38,491 nucleotides of DNA from Candidatus Paralachnospira caecorum (GCA_904379015.1 CAJFHG010000024.1:1-38491), one strand, 5' to 3'. Shown: positions 9,375 through 18,254, numbered from the stretch's first letter. The notes: generated from the sequence alone by a model not told the origin. A program made the numbers and translations.

Positions 9375-10187
9375 TCAGTCCGCCTGAAGGATCGCTTCTG
9401 TCATCCTGACGGCCCTGTAATTGGCTTTCACATCATGAACCCGCACAAAGGCGCAGCCCTTCATGACGCCCATGACCGTTGTGGCGAGGGTCCCCTCCAG
9501 CCGCTCAGAGGCCGGCAGATCCAGCGTCAGCCCGATCATGGACTTTCTGGATGTTCCCAGAAGGACCGGATATCCCAATTCATTTAAAATCTCCAGATGC
9601 TTCATGAGAATCAGATTCTGCTCATAGGTCTTGCCAAACCCGATGCCCGGATCCAGAATGATCTTGTCATCCGCTATCCCGGCTTTTTTTGCGATAGCGG
9701 CACAGTCCCGCAAATCGGACTTTACTTCTTCCAGATAATGCTCATATACAGGTTCTTTCCTGTTGTGCATCAGACAGCAGTGCACGCCGAAACGGGCGAT
9801 CACGCCGGCCATATTCTCATCATACTTGAGTCCCCAGATATCGTTGACCAGACTTGCTCCCGCCTTCACCGCCGCCTCTGCCACACTGCTTTTATAGGTG
9901 TCCACAGAGATCGGTACGTCAAACCGCGCTTTCACAGCCTCGATCACGGGAACCACCCGCTCGATCTCCTCCGCGTCGGGCAGAATATCCCCGTAGCCCG
10001 GCCTGGTGGATTCTCCTCCAATGTCGATGATATGGGCGCCTTCCGCGATCATATCCTCCGTATGCTTCAGCGCGGCGTCCAGCGTATTCCATTTCCCGCC
10101 GTCTGAAAAGGAATCCGGCGTCACATTCAGGATTCCCATAATATAAGTATGCTTTCCGATTTCAAACTCTTTTCCCGCGATGTTCAT
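9375..10187 (-). CDS. folP: Dihydropteroate synthase
   Basis: FolP condenses dihydropterin pyrophosphate with p-aminobenzoate; it is the sulfonamide target. The TIM-barrel signatures are present: IMGILNVTPDSFSDGG at residues 18-33, DIGGESTRPGY around 56-66, VNDIWG, and GFGKTYEQN plus LLGTSRKSM in the second half. At 270 residues it is complete. AAAGGAC before the ATG supports the start. It is 24 bases from the HD gene and about 47 bases before folBK. Confidence 0.95.
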   Translation of the reverse strand: MNIAGKEFEIGKHTYIMGILNVTPDSFSDGGKWNTLDAALKHTEDMIAEGAHIIDIGGESTRPGYGDILPDAEEIERVVPVIEAVKARFDVPISVDTYKSSVAEAAVKAGASLVNDIWGLKYDENMAGVIARFGVHCCLMHNRKEPVYEHYLEEVKSDLRDCAAIAKKAGIADDKIILDPGIGFGKTYEQNLILMKHLEILNELGYPVLLGTSRKSMIGLTLDLPASERLEGTLATTVMGVMKGCAFVRVHDVKANYRAVRMTEAILQAD

Positions 10188-10211
10188 ATGTATGTCCTTT
10201 CTTCTGCCTGC

Positions 10212-10694
10212 TCAGCGTCTGATACTGAAATTTTTCTTTTCGATCGGCCAGTCGCAGGAAGCCTGCGCTCTGCAGGCGAAACAGGCCCTGGACTTCTTGT
10301 CCGCGTCATAAAGGACCTTCGCCAGAAGCGCTTCCTGCGCGTTCTCCTTTGACCGGTGATTGCCGATCGCGTTCAGGATCTCATCCATTTCTTCTCCGCT
10401 GAAGCCGCAGTCCTTCAGAATCATCTCTGCCGTGCGGGCGCCTGCCTTTTCGTGAGGAATACCGGTCTCATACTGAGCCGCCCTCCCCACATCATGCAGA
10501 AGGGCCGCCGCGTAAATAATATCCTTTTTCAGCGGAAGCTGCTCCTCCAGCGCCGTTATGTAAGCGATCCTCGCCACGCTGAGAAGATGGTCGATGTCGT
10601 GGCGGCAGTAGATCCGCTCATCCTCCAGTCTCATCAGCTTTTTTAATTCCCGGATAAAAACCTCATGCTGAATAATCTGATTCACTCGTTCCAT
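10212..10694 (-). CDS. HD domain phosphohydrolase
   Basis: A compact single-domain HD protein of 160 residues. CRHDIDHLLSVARIAYI provides the first histidine and LLHDVGRAAQYETG the HD pair; HEKAGA and IGNHRSKEN follow. HD proteins hydrolyse phosphoesters, commonly nucleotides. The C-terminus carries two CxxC-like cysteines (CFACRAQASC). It leads the operon that continues with folP, so a folate-related phosphatase is possible, since the dihydroneopterin triphosphate dephosphorylation step is often unassigned. That is inference from context only. Confidence 0.85.
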   Translation of the reverse strand: MERVNQIIQHEVFIRELKKLMRLEDERIYCRHDIDHLLSVARIAYITALEEQLPLKKDIIYAAALLHDVGRAAQYETGIPHEKAGARTAEMILKDCGFSGEEMDEILNAIGNHRSKENAQEALLAKVLYDADKKSRACFACRAQASCDWPIEKKNFSIRR

Positions 10695-10728
10695 AAACCG
10701 TACTCGCCTTTCCTTTTTACTGTATTTA

Positions 10729-10757
10729 ATTATAACATACGGAAATATAAATGAAAA
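10729..10757 (-). promoter_or_regulatory. Promoter for HD-folP-folBK-pheA operon
   Basis: On the minus strand a perfect TATAAT (10729-10734) follows TTTTCA (10752-10757, four of six matches) with a 17-base spacer. It abuts the terminator of folE, so transcription restarts here. The -35 overlaps the T-tract of that terminator. Confidence 0.55.
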
Positions 10758-10797
10758 GCCTTGCCGGCTGTCTTAAATGTAAGACAACTGGCAAGGC
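10758..10797 (-). terminator. Intrinsic terminator after folE
   Basis: GCCTTGCC (minus-strand 5' arm) pairs with GGCAAGGC around an inner GTCTTA/TAAGAC stem. The minus strand then reads TTTTCATTT. This separates folC-folE from the operon starting at the HD gene. Confidence 0.75.
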
Positions 10798-10848
10798 CAT
10801 GCCTCTTATTTTCAGGAAGAGACAGGGGGCTCCTGTCCGGACTTTCCT

Positions 10849-11403
10849 TTACCTGATCATGGAAAATACCCGCTCGCACAGGACGGGATTCTCCTTGAAT
10901 ACTCCCCGGCACGCATAGGTCATCGTTTTTGCGCCGGGCTTGCGGATTCCCCGCATGGTCATGCACATATGCTCCGCCTCGATCACGACCATGGAGCCCT
11001 TCGGCTTCAGATACGTCATCAGCGCGTCGGCAATCTGTGAAGTCAGCTGTTCCTGGATCTGGGGCCGCTTCGCGTAGGCATCCACTGTGCGGGCCAGCTT
11101 GCTCAGTCCCACCACACGCTCGTCAGGCACATACGCCACATGGGCATGTCCGAAAAACGGGAGCAGATGATGCTCACACATGGAATAAAGGGCGATATCC
11201 TTTTCCAGCACGATCTCATTGCCCGACGCCGGAAATGTCTTGGACAGATGGACTGCCACCTCTTCGTCCGTGCCTCCGTATATCTCTTCACACATCCGCG
11301 CGATCCTGTCCGGTGTTCCGACCAGACCCTCTCTGTTCACGTCTTCTCCGATTCCCTCCAGGAAAAGACGAATTGCCGCTTCTATTTTCGCTTTATCGAT
11401 CAT
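10849..11403 (-). CDS. folE: GTP cyclohydrolase I
   Basis: FolE converts GTP to dihydroneopterin triphosphate, the first step of folate synthesis. The 184-residue protein contains [14 protein letters not shown] with the zinc ligands Cys and His, [23 protein letters not shown], and [13 protein letters not shown] with the third ligand Cys and the catalytic region. The zinc-binding Cys-His-Cys set is complete, so this is the ordinary zinc-dependent type IA. The start has AAAGGAG upstream and overlaps the last 11 bases of folC. A strong terminator follows. Confidence 0.96.
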   Translation of the reverse strand: MIDKAKIEAAIRLFLEGIGEDVNREGLVGTPDRIARMCEEIYGGTDEEVAVHLSKTFPASGNEIVLEKDIALYSMCEHHLLPFFGHAHVAYVPDERVVGLSKLARTVDAYAKRPQIQEQLTSQIADALMTYLKPKGSMVVIEAEHMCMTMRGIRKPGAKTMTYACRGVFKENPVLCERVFSMIR

Positions 11404-12709
11404 GGATATTCTCCTTTATTTCTCTTGACAGCTCTCCCAGATAAGACAGAGAACCAAAAGCCAGGATCACATCATCCCCGCCGGCCCAGGCAAGGCTGTC
11501 CCTTACAGCCTCTCCCAGCGTATCCTTCACTTCCGTCTCTCCTTTAAATCCGATGCGCTCCGCCTGTTCGTCAATGCACTTCTTCAGTTCTCCGGCATCC
11601 AGCGCTCTGGGACTCGCGGGCGTCACCGTGTAGATCCGGTCCGCCAGAGGAGCGGTGATCCGCACGATTTCCCGGTAATCCTTGTCTGCCAGTATTCCCA
11701 TTATAAATAAAATTTTCTTATTTGTAAAATACAAGTTTATGGAATCCCGAAGCCGTCTGGCCGCGTCCGGATTATGGGCCCCGTCTATGACAAAGAGCGG
11801 TTTTTCCAGAACCCGCTGGAATCTTCCCGGCCACTGCACAGAAGCCATGCCCCGGTACAGGGCGCTTTCTTCTATCTCATATCCCAGCTTCCGCAGGACC
11901 GTGACCGCCTCCAGCGCCGTAACCGCGTTGATCACCTGATAATTTCCCGGAAGAGGAATCCTGATCCTCCGGTACGGACCGTAGTCAAATACGGTTCCGT
12001 TCATGTCGGACTGGATGATCCTGGCCTCCCCGGGCCTTGAAATGGTCAGCGGCGCGTGCCGTTCCCGGCAGATATCCGCGATCACCTCTGTCACAGTCCC
12101 GCTCTGGCCGCACAGCACGGCGGGCCTCCCCGGTTTTATGATACCGCCCTTCACCCGGGCGATCTCTTCCAGGGTATTTCCAAGGAACTGCATATGATCC
12201 ATACTCACGGAAGCGATGATGCTCAGGACTGTGGTCGTCACCACATTGGTCGCGTCTGTCTCTCCGCCCATGCCGGTCTCCAGCGCCACCAGATCGCAGC
12301 CCTGTTCCTTAAAATACTGAAAACTCATGGCCGTCTCGATCTCGAAGGCCGTCGGATGGGAAAATCCGTCTTTCTCCATGGACAGGCAGATCCCGCGGAT
12401 GTCTGTCAGGATCCTGGCCGCCTCTGTCTCCGGGATCGGCTCTCCGTTGATCTGTATTTTTTCACAGTACGAGAATACGGAAGGGGAATTGTAGCGTCCC
12501 ACCCGGTATCCCGCTGCCCCGCACACAGACGCCACAAAAGCCAGAGTGGATCCTTTTCCGTTTGTTCCCGCTATATGTATAAACGAAAGGCTGTCCTGGG
12601 GATTTCCCATACGCCCCAGCAGTTCTCTCATGGAATCCAGTCCGAGCACGATCTTTTTTGTTTTCGTAACCTCTTCCACGTAGGCAATTGCCTCTGTATA
12701 ATTCATCAT
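11393..12709 (-). CDS. folC: Folylpolyglutamate synthase / dihydrofolate synthase
   Basis: A 438-residue Mur-ligase-like enzyme that adds glutamate to dihydropteroate and folates. The P-loop [14 protein letters not shown] lies near residue 42, [12 protein letters not shown] and [14 protein letters not shown] in the central domain, and [14 protein letters not shown] near 310 starts the C-terminal domain. It heads the folC-folE transcript. GGAG upstream of two adjacent ATGs (12709 and 12706) leaves a one-codon ambiguity. Its minus-strand upstream region (12710-12780) has only weak promoter matches. Confidence 0.95.
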   Translation of the reverse strand: MMNYTEAIAYVEEVTKTKKIVLGLDSMRELLGRMGNPQDSLSFIHIAGTNGKGSTLAFVASVCGAAGYRVGRYNSPSVFSYCEKIQINGEPIPETEAARILTDIRGICLSMEKDGFSHPTAFEIETAMSFQYFKEQGCDLVALETGMGGETDATNVVTTTVLSIIASVSMDHMQFLGNTLEEIARVKGGIIKPGRPAVLCGQSGTVTEVIADICRERHAPLTISRPGEARIIQSDMNGTVFDYGPYRRIRIPLPGNYQVINAVTALEAVTVLRKLGYEIEESALYRGMASVQWPGRFQRVLEKPLFVIDGAHNPDAARRLRDSINLYFTNKKILFIMGILADKDYREIVRITAPLADRIYTVTPASPRALDAGELKKCIDEQAERIGFKGETEVKDTLGEAVRDSLAWAGGDDVILAFGSLSYLGELSREIKENIHDR

Positions 12710-12837
12710 GCCTTTTTCTCCGGTTGAATCCTCTTTTTCTCTCTATACTATCACGTTTTAAAGGAAAATCAACCTCTCCCGGCGGAAATTGTTAATTTTT
12801 TTGCATATTTTCCTTTTATTCCTCCAATACTACCCAT

Positions 12838-13242
12838 ATGAACAACAATTTTATCAAATGCGGACTGGCAGGATGGGCTGCCGAACTTTGCTATACGAGC
12901 CTTGTCGCCCACTCGGACAGGCAGGATAAGCGTCTGATCGGACAGACTTCTCTTTATATGTTCCCAATATATGGCATGGCCGCGGCCATCCACCCCCTGC
13001 ACCGGGCCCTCAGCTCCCGGAGCCGGCTGATGAATAAAAGCGCCCTCTGCCGCGGCGGCGTCTATACCGGACTGATCTTCCTCACCGAATACTGCTCCGG
13101 CTGGATCCTCAGAAAAGCAGGGCGGTGTCCCTGGGACTACAGCAGATGCAGATTCAATATCAACGGGCTGATCCGTCTTGATTTCGCGCCCCTCTGGTTT
13201 GCCCTGGGCCTGTTCTACGAAAAATACACGGAACGTCTGTGA
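12838..13242 (+). CDS. Putative ABC transporter permease-like (CmpB family) membrane protein
   Basis: A 134-residue membrane protein resembling the short ABC_trans_CmpB (PF06541) proteins of clostridia, which carry a CGLAGW N-terminus, a MFPIYGMAA central motif and a C-terminal LIRLDFAPLWFALGLFYEK. Three to four hydrophobic segments are visible (about 5-20, 40-60, 75-95 and 112-130). No ATPase partner lies nearby, so the transporter name is nominal. No good ribosome-binding site precedes the ATG, yet the N-terminus fits the family. The gene stands alone between folC and the polyol block. The stretch 12710-12837 before it is AT-rich and holds the diverging starts. Confidence 0.7.
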   Translation: MNNNFIKCGLAGWAAELCYTSLVAHSDRQDKRLIGQTSLYMFPIYGMAAAIHPLHRALSSRSRLMNKSALCRGGVYTGLIFLTEYCSGWILRKAGRCPWDYSRCRFNINGLIRLDFAPLWFALGLFYEKYTERL

Positions 13243-13255
13243 GCCGCCGCAGCGC

Positions 13256-13303
13256 GATCCTGCGGAACATTTTTGCTTTATAGAGAACGCAGTTTCCTAT
13301 AAA
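13256..13303 (+). repeat. Dispersed intergenic repeat, copy 1
   Basis: The sequence ATCCTGCGGAACATTTTTG, then a variable stretch, then GAACGCAGTTTCCTAT is shared with 25803-25846. CTGCG and CGCAG (13260-13264 and 13288-13292) can pair as a small stem. Both copies lie between the stop codons of convergent genes and directly before a terminator palindrome. Confidence 0.55.
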
Positions 13304-13308
13304 ATCAG

Positions 13309-13336
13309 AAAAGGATGTGCCGCGGCACATCCTTTT
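13309..13336. terminator. Bidirectional terminator palindrome
   Basis: A perfect 28-base palindrome, AAAAGGATGTGCC joined by GC to GGCACATCCTTTT. It has the A-stem-T layout of a terminator that works in both directions, between the CmpB-like gene (+) and the SDR gene (-). Confidence 0.8.
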
Positions 13337-13363
13337 CCATATCATGTATTCCGATCAGCTGCT

Positions 13364-14131
13364 TTAGAAGCAGGTATAAGCACCGTCTACGATGATGTCG
13401 CTGCCCGTGGTGTAGCCGGAAGCGTCGCTGGCCAGGTACAGCACCGCAGGGATCAGCTCTTCGGGCTTGCCCATTCTGTGCATGGGCATCAGAGGCGTCC
13501 AGGCATCCTTCAGCTCCTGAGGGGTGTCGACAGACATGGGAGTCGCGATATATCCCGGGCTCAGGCTGTTCACGCGGATGCCATATTCTGCCCACTCAAG
13601 GGCCAGGGAACGGGTCATATGGATGACGCCCGCCTTGGAAGCGTTGTAGGAGCACTGCCACTGGGGAATGTTGGCGATGGTTCCGGACATGGAAGCCATG
13701 TTGATGATGCTTCCGTGGATTCCCTTGTCAACCATGATCTTCGCCACGGCGCGGGCCATGATGTATTCACCGGTCAGGTTGACGTCCACAACCTCTCTCC
13801 AGTCTTCGATGGAAGCTTCAAAAGTGCTCTGATGCTTGCAGATGCCCGCGTTGTTGAACACCACGTCGATGCGTCCTGATTTTTCCATGATTTCAGCCAG
13901 AGCCGCGTCCACATCCGCTTCCTTTGTCACGTCTGCTCTCACAAAGTAGCATTTTCCGCCCTCTGCCGTAATCTTCTCGATGGTCTCGTCCGCGTTGCTC
14001 CTTGCGATGATCACAACCTCCGCGCCGGCCTTTGCCAGACCGATCGCTACGGTCTGTCCAATTCCGCGTCCGCCGCCTGTTACGATTGCCACTTTACCGG
14101 ATAATCCAAAAACCTCGTCTAAATAGCTCAT
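13364..14131 (-). CDS. SDR-family polyol/ketose oxidoreductase
   Basis: A classical short-chain dehydrogenase of about 255 residues. The Rossmann motif TGGGRGIG is near residue 17, NNAGI near 92, and the catalytic Ser and YNASK are at about 140-160. The end VDGAYTCF resembles the GGYTC tail of the mannitol/sorbose reductases (Sou1-like) and L-xylulose reductases. An Arg after the second beta strand (IIARS) suggests NADP(H). It follows the zinc alcohol dehydrogenase by 23 bases and probably interconverts a ketose and a polyol. I choose ATG 14131 because GGAG is seven bases away; ATG 14137 is only one base from it. Confidence 0.88.
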   Translation of the reverse strand: MSYLDEVFGLSGKVAIVTGGGRGIGQTVAIGLAKAGAEVVIIARSNADETIEKITAEGGKCYFVRADVTKEADVDAALAEIMEKSGRIDVVFNNAGICKHQSTFEASIEDWREVVDVNLTGEYIMARAVAKIMVDKGIHGSIINMASMSGTIANIPQWQCSYNASKAGVIHMTRSLALEWAEYGIRVNSLSPGYIATPMSVDTPQELKDAWTPLMPMHRMGKPEELIPAVLYLASDASGYTTGSDIIVDGAYTCF

Positions 14132-14154
14132 ATTCATTCTCCTTTACTCTGATT

Positions 14155-15213
14155 TTATTCCGCGTCTTTGTTGATCTTGATCACAGCCTTCACAATGTCC
14201 GCTTTCTTGTTGATGCTGTCATCCATTGCCTGCTGCGCGTCGTCCAGATCGTAAATATCGGTCACGATGCCCTTCAGGTTCACCTTGCCTTCTGCCACGG
14301 CCTCGATCGCCATGGGATAGATATGGCGGTAACGGAACACCGTCTTGAAGGTCAGCTCTTTGTCCAGAGCCAGACTGATGGGAAGCGTCAGCTCACCGCT
14401 CTTGGAATAGCCGACCAGCACGATGGTGGCGCCCTTCTTGGTGAACTCGATCGCCTGTCTTGTGGTGATCTCGGTGCCGGCTGTCTCAATGACCAGATCA
14501 CAGCCCTTTCCGCCTGTCAGGCGCATCACTTCCTCCACCACGTTCTGGGTCTTTCCGTTGATCACCCCGGTGGCGCCCAGCTCCAGCGCCTTTTCCAGAC
14601 GCTTCTCCATGATATCCACCACATAGACCCTGGAAACGCCCATGGCCTTGCAGGCCATCATGGAAACAAGGCCGATGCAGCCGGAGCCTGTCACGACAGC
14701 GGTCATGCCCGCCTGGGCTCCGCCCTGTCTCGCCGCATGGAAGCCAACTGCCAGAGGCTCGATGAGGGCGCCCTCCATGGTGCTCACATTGTCCGGAAGC
14801 TTGAAGCACAGGTCCGCCTCATGGGCTACATACTCCTGGAACACGCCGTCCACCGGCGGCGTCGCGAAAAAGACTACGTCAGGGCAGAGATTGTACTTTC
14901 CCTGTCTGCAGAACTCACAGTGTCCGCAGGTCTTTCCGGGCTCCAGGGCCACTCTGTCTCCCACCTTCAGATGCTTCACATCCGCGCCGACTTCCACTAC
15001 GACTCCGCCCGGCTCATGTCCCAGCACAAAGGGCGGCTCCACCACATAATTTCCGATCCGTCCCGTCTCATAATAATGAATGTCTGAACCGCAGATTCCC
15101 ACGTAATCCAGCTTGACCAGCACTTCATTTGCCGCCGGCACCGGGATGTCCCGCTCTGTGAATCCCATTTTGCCGATGCCTTCCATGACCGCTACTTTCA
15201 TTTTGCCTTCCAT
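14155..15213 (-). CDS. Zinc-dependent polyol (sorbitol/xylitol-type) dehydrogenase
   Basis: A medium-chain dehydrogenase of 352 residues. Catalytic zinc ligands appear in GICGSDIHYYE and LGHEPGG; the structural zinc is held by CGHCEFCRQGKYNLC. The cofactor fold shows GSGCIG near 180 and an acidic residue after the second strand (YVVDIME), which favours NAD. The HYYETGRIG segment is typical of sorbitol/L-iditol and xylitol dehydrogenases. With the SDR gene it forms a two-gene operon that could move sugar between polyol and ketose forms using two different cofactors. AGGAGGG eight bases upstream fixes the start. The exact substrate is not visible. Confidence 0.9.
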   Translation of the reverse strand: MEGKMKVAVMEGIGKMGFTERDIPVPAANEVLVKLDYVGICGSDIHYYETGRIGNYVVEPPFVLGHEPGGVVVEVGADVKHLKVGDRVALEPGKTCGHCEFCRQGKYNLCPDVVFFATPPVDGVFQEYVAHEADLCFKLPDNVSTMEGALIEPLAVGFHAARQGGAQAGMTAVVTGSGCIGLVSMMACKAMGVSRVYVVDIMEKRLEKALELGATGVINGKTQNVVEEVMRLTGGKGCDLVIETAGTEITTRQAIEFTKKGATIVLVGYSKSGELTLPISLALDKELTFKTVFRYRHIYPMAIEAVAEGKVNLKGIVTDIYDLDDAQQAMDDSINKKADIVKAVIKINKDAE

Positions 15214-15270
15214 GGCTGTTTCCCTCCTGAATCCTAAAGATATGACAACAATTTCTGAAATTTATGCCCA

Positions 15271-15295
15271 CTTTTATAAAGTCTTTTATTTAAGT
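15271..15295 (-). promoter_or_regulatory. Tandem 12-13 base repeat, candidate operator
   Basis: CTTTTATAAAGT and CTTTTATTTAAGT (plus-strand sense) abut each other just downstream of the promoter -10 of the dehydrogenase operon. This is a repressor-like position. The neighbouring ROK regulator is the natural candidate to bind it. Confidence 0.45.
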
Positions 15296-15301
15296 AAGTA
15301 T

Positions 15302-15330
15302 ATTATCCCACGGCCATCCTGAAATGTCAA
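15302..15330 (-). promoter_or_regulatory. Strong promoter of the polyol dehydrogenase operon
   Basis: Minus-strand TTGACA (15325-15330) and GATAAT (15302-15307), with a 17-base spacer, lie between the ROK gene stop and the dehydrogenase start. The operon therefore has its own promoter, separate from the ROK transcript. Confidence 0.8.
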
Positions 15331-15390
15331 TACCTGTTGGCTATCTTTCCTAAATTTTCATGGTGTCTGCCATTCCGGCCGCGCGCAGAT

Positions 15391-16512
15391 TCAGGAGAGC
15401 CGGTCAAAATATTCCTCCACGAACCGGATCCCCGCGCCGATCGCCGCCGCTTCATGCTTATATCGTCCCGTCCTCACATATTTTTCATCCGCTTCAAATA
15501 TTTCATAGGCCGCCATTTTCTCTTCCAGCTCACTCATGTAACTGTCCAGATATCCGCCCACATATCCGCCCAGGATCACATCGCAGTCAAAGGCCATGCG
15601 CAGATTGGTGATGGCAATGGCCAGATAAGAAAGATATTCTGTCCAGGCATTCCGGCATACCATATTTCCCCGCTCCAGCCCGGAAAAGAACAGCTCCAGA
15701 TTGTCATTTGTCCAGCGGGACAGCACTCTGGCCGAACAATAGGAATCCATGCAGCCTTTCTTTCCGCAGTAACAGGGCTTCCCGCCGGGAACCAGGATCA
15801 TATGCCCGAACTCGGCGCTTCTGAAGTGCTGTCCGTTATAAATCCTTCCGTTTATATAGATGGCGCCTCCCACCGTATTGCTTAAGGAGAGATAGATCGT
15901 ATTCTGTCCCGCGCCCCGCAGCTCCGCGTAGGCCGCGCTATTGGCGTCATTCCGGAAGCCTGTCCTGTACGGAATATAGGCCGCCAGTTTTTTCAGGTCG
16001 AATTCCTCCAGCCTGAGCACATGAGACTGGGACATGAAGCAGCGCTCCTCGTCCACGATCCCCGGTATGGAAATCCCGACGCCCAGGATCTTATCCCTGT
16101 CGGCGCGGCACCTTTCCAGAAAGGTGTCCAGAGAACGTCCCAGCTCCCTGTAATAGGCATCGTCATTTTCAAAGGCGCAGCGGATCCGCTTCTGGAATAC
16201 CAGCCTTCCGCTCACGTCCAGAAGGACGAAGCTGATATGGTTCCTGGTGATGTCCATTCCGACCGCATAGCTGATGTCCGGCGCAATGGACAGGATCTTG
16301 GCCTTCCTTCCGCCGGTGGATTCATATTCCCCTGTCTGGATCAGGATCCCCTCCTCCAGAAGCTCCTTCACCCGCTGAAGGACAGTGGGCATGGAAAGCC
16401 CCAGATCGGCGGCAATCTCCTGCTTCGAGCTTCCGCCGTGATGATACACATATTTCGCGATTTTGATCTTATTGAGCCGCTTTGTCTCGGCATTGCTGAT
16501 TTTCTGCTCCAT
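15391..16512 (-). CDS. ROK family transcriptional regulator
   Basis: A 373-residue regulator with an N-terminal winged helix-turn-helix (about 10-65, SKQEIAADLGLSMPTVLQRVKEL) and a ROK sugar-binding domain. That domain includes GVGISIPGIV, EFGHMILVPGG and the zinc motif CYCGKKGC. It likely represses sugar or polyol genes and releases DNA on binding a sugar; the promoter and tandem repeat just downstream are the obvious target. I choose ATG 16512, one base after the hisA stop, because GAGGGG precedes it. The longer frame to 16545 would overlap hisA. Gene order suggests co-transcription with hisA. Confidence 0.85.
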   Translation of the reverse strand: MEQKISNAETKRLNKIKIAKYVYHHGGSSKQEIAADLGLSMPTVLQRVKELLEEGILIQTGEYESTGGRKAKILSIAPDISYAVGMDITRNHISFVLLDVSGRLVFQKRIRCAFENDDAYYRELGRSLDTFLERCRADRDKILGVGISIPGIVDEERCFMSQSHVLRLEEFDLKKLAAYIPYRTGFRNDANSAAYAELRGAGQNTIYLSLSNTVGGAIYINGRIYNGQHFRSAEFGHMILVPGGKPCYCGKKGCMDSYCSARVLSRWTNDNLELFFSGLERGNMVCRNAWTEYLSYLAIAITNLRMAFDCDVILGGYVGGYLDSYMSELEEKMAAYEIFEADEKYVRTGRYKHEAAAIGAGIRFVEEYFDRLS

Positions 16513-16513
16513 T

Positions 16514-17296
16514 TCAACCCCTCTTCGCCGTGTACGCCAGTACATCCCCGTATTTCATATTTCCCCCGAACAGGTCGAGGGCGCTGCCGATGGTCACGTC
16601 CACCCGGCCGCGTCCTGCATCCTCCACAGCTTCCAGATCCGCGAAGCTCCCCACGCCTCCGGCATAGGTCACGGGGATCTGATCAAACTGCCCCAGAAGG
16701 GTCAGAAGTTCTCTGTCCACTCCCGCAGCCTTTCCTTCCACATCCACCGCATGGATGAGAAATTCGCTGCAGCACCGGGCCAGCGCCGACAGCGTTTCCA
16801 GAGTGACCTGTACGTCCGTGAATCTCTGCCATCTGTCCGTCACGATATAGTAAGCGCCGTCCCGCTTCCGGCAGCTCAGGTCCAGCACAAGACGTTCTCT
16901 GCCCACGGCGTCCATCAGTCTCTTCAGATTTTCCTCCTGGATCCTCCCGTCCCTGAATACATAGGACGTAACAATAACATGGGAGGCCCCTCTCTCCACA
17001 TATTCCTTCGCGTTCCTGTCATTGACGCCGCCGCCGAACTGAAGTCCTCCGGGATAAGCCTCCAGCGCTCCAAAGGCCTGGTTCCGCGACGCCTCGTAAT
17101 ATTCAGATCCCGCCGGATTCAGGACGATCACATGACCGCCCGCAAGACCGTCCCGCTGATACATCCGCGCGTAAAAAGAAGCCTCCTTCTCCGCCACGAA
17201 ATTTTCCTGTGCCTCGCTCCCCGCGTCTCTGAGGCTTCCGCCTACGATCTGCTTTACTTTTCCGTTATGTATATCGATACAGGGTCTGAATTTCAT
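16514..17296 (-). CDS. hisA: Eukaryotic-type HisA (ProFAR isomerase)
   Basis: A 260-residue TIM-barrel protein resembling the fungal/plant HIS6 form of 5'-ProFAR isomerase (histidine synthesis step 4) more than the usual bacterial HisA. Visible are RPCIDIHNGKVKQIVGG at the N-terminus (catalytic Asp), LQFGGGVND, and TYAGGVGSFADLE with the second phosphate-binding loop. The long HVIVLNPAGSEYYEA insertion is characteristic of the eukaryotic type. No other his gene is in the window. It sits between ribU and the ROK gene; AAAGGAG supports the start. Confidence 0.85.
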   Translation of the reverse strand: MKFRPCIDIHNGKVKQIVGGSLRDAGSEAQENFVAEKEASFYARMYQRDGLAGGHVIVLNPAGSEYYEASRNQAFGALEAYPGGLQFGGGVNDRNAKEYVERGASHVIVTSYVFRDGRIQEENLKRLMDAVGRERLVLDLSCRKRDGAYYIVTDRWQRFTDVQVTLETLSALARCCSEFLIHAVDVEGKAAGVDRELLTLLGQFDQIPVTYAGGVGSFADLEAVEDAGRGRVDVTIGSALDLFGGNMKYGDVLAYTAKRG

Positions 17297-17321
17297 ATTG
17301 TTTTCTCCTTTTTTGGCGACA

Positions 17322-17350
17322 AAGGCCGGAGGGCATCTGCCTCCGGCCTT
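17322..17350 (-). other. Strong hairpin between ribU and hisA
   Basis: AAGGCCGGAGG pairs fully with CCTCCGGCCTT around a seven-base loop. The minus strand continues TGTCGCC and lacks a U-run, so it is at best a leaky terminator or an RNA-stability element separating the riboswitch-controlled ribU message from hisA. Confidence 0.45.
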
Positions 17351-17367
17351 GATTCCGTTTATCCTGC

Positions 17368-18210
17368 TTACGCTTTCCCTCCGGAGACCCCTTTCAGGTT
17401 CTCCCTGCTCCCGGACATATGCCCGGGTGTTTCGGCCAGCTTCATTATAACACGGATTCTCTTATAAATCAAAACAGTAATGAGCGAAACAACCACGCCT
17501 TTTACCAGGTTGAATGGCAGTACTGCCAGCAGCACAAAGCTCCAGAGGCCTGTGATCGCCGGATTGACCGCCGTTCCCATCCCGATCAGGCCAGACAGGC
17601 TGTCTGCGGAAAAAAGCTGGAGCACATTCATCAGCACAACCGCCGCTGCCAGAATGATGATCTCCACCACTGTCCCGATCAGTACAGGATGCATGCTTTT
17701 GTCTCTTCCGTAAAAGAAAAAGACAGGAAAGGCAATCGCTGCCGTAAAGGCGCCCATGACCAGGAATCCCTGCCATGCCCCTTCAAAAGCCTGGGCATAG
17801 GTGGGAAGCAGCACATAGGCGTTGAGGAAGCAGCCTACAAATGCCATGGTAAGGGTTCCCACCGCCAGACCAATGACCGCGCCCTTCTTTGTCCTGTTTT
17901 TCATATAGATCATAGACGCCGGGATCACCAGCGCGCAGCCGATCAGCAGATTGGCCCAGTCTCCCACGCCCATGGTCGTGGATCCCTTCAGGAACAGCTT
18001 CAGCACCACCTTCAGGACCTCGATCACAAACCCTGCCGCCGGCCCCATGGCAAACGCGCCCACCAGCACGGGAATCTCGCTGAAATCCATCTCATAGAAG
18101 GGCGGCGCGAACCACAGCGGGAATTCAATGTACATCAGCACCGCCGCCACGGCGGAAAGGACCGCGATGGTCACAAGATTTTTGACTGTCAGTAATTTTG
18201 CTCGTTTCAT
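17368..18210 (-). CDS. ribU: Riboflavin ECF transporter S component
   Basis: The substrate-binding membrane subunit of an energy-coupling factor transporter. About six hydrophobic segments are seen in 280 residues. The motif pattern IEFPLWFAPPFYEMDFSEIPVLVGAFAMGP and GDWANLLIGC are typical of RibU. The FMN riboswitch directly upstream settles the substrate as riboflavin. ATG 18210 is chosen because AGGAGG is five bases before it; a longer frame to 18330 would translate the terminator. The shared ECF ATPases and T component are not in the window. The C-terminal tail is hydrophilic. Confidence 0.93.
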   Translation of the reverse strand: MKRAKLLTVKNLVTIAVLSAVAAVLMYIEFPLWFAPPFYEMDFSEIPVLVGAFAMGPAAGFVIEVLKVVLKLFLKGSTTMGVGDWANLLIGCALVIPASMIYMKNRTKKGAVIGLAVGTLTMAFVGCFLNAYVLLPTYAQAFEGAWQGFLVMGAFTAAIAFPVFFFYGRDKSMHPVLIGTVVEIIILAAAVVLMNVLQLFSADSLSGLIGMGTAVNPAITGLWSFVLLAVLPFNLVKGVVVSLITVLIYKRIRVIMKLAETPGHMSGSRENLKGVSGGKA

Positions 18211-18254
18211 GTTTCCTCCTGACCGTTCTTCCAGGAAAATGTTCCATACAATAC

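Noticed and set aside
12769-13002. 77-residue minus-strand frame overlapping the CmpB-like gene
   Set aside because: No ribosome-binding site or family match; the plus-strand frame matches a known family over its whole length.
17322-17350. True intrinsic terminator after ribU
   Set aside because: The stem is strong but no U-run follows on the minus strand, so I list it only as a hairpin.
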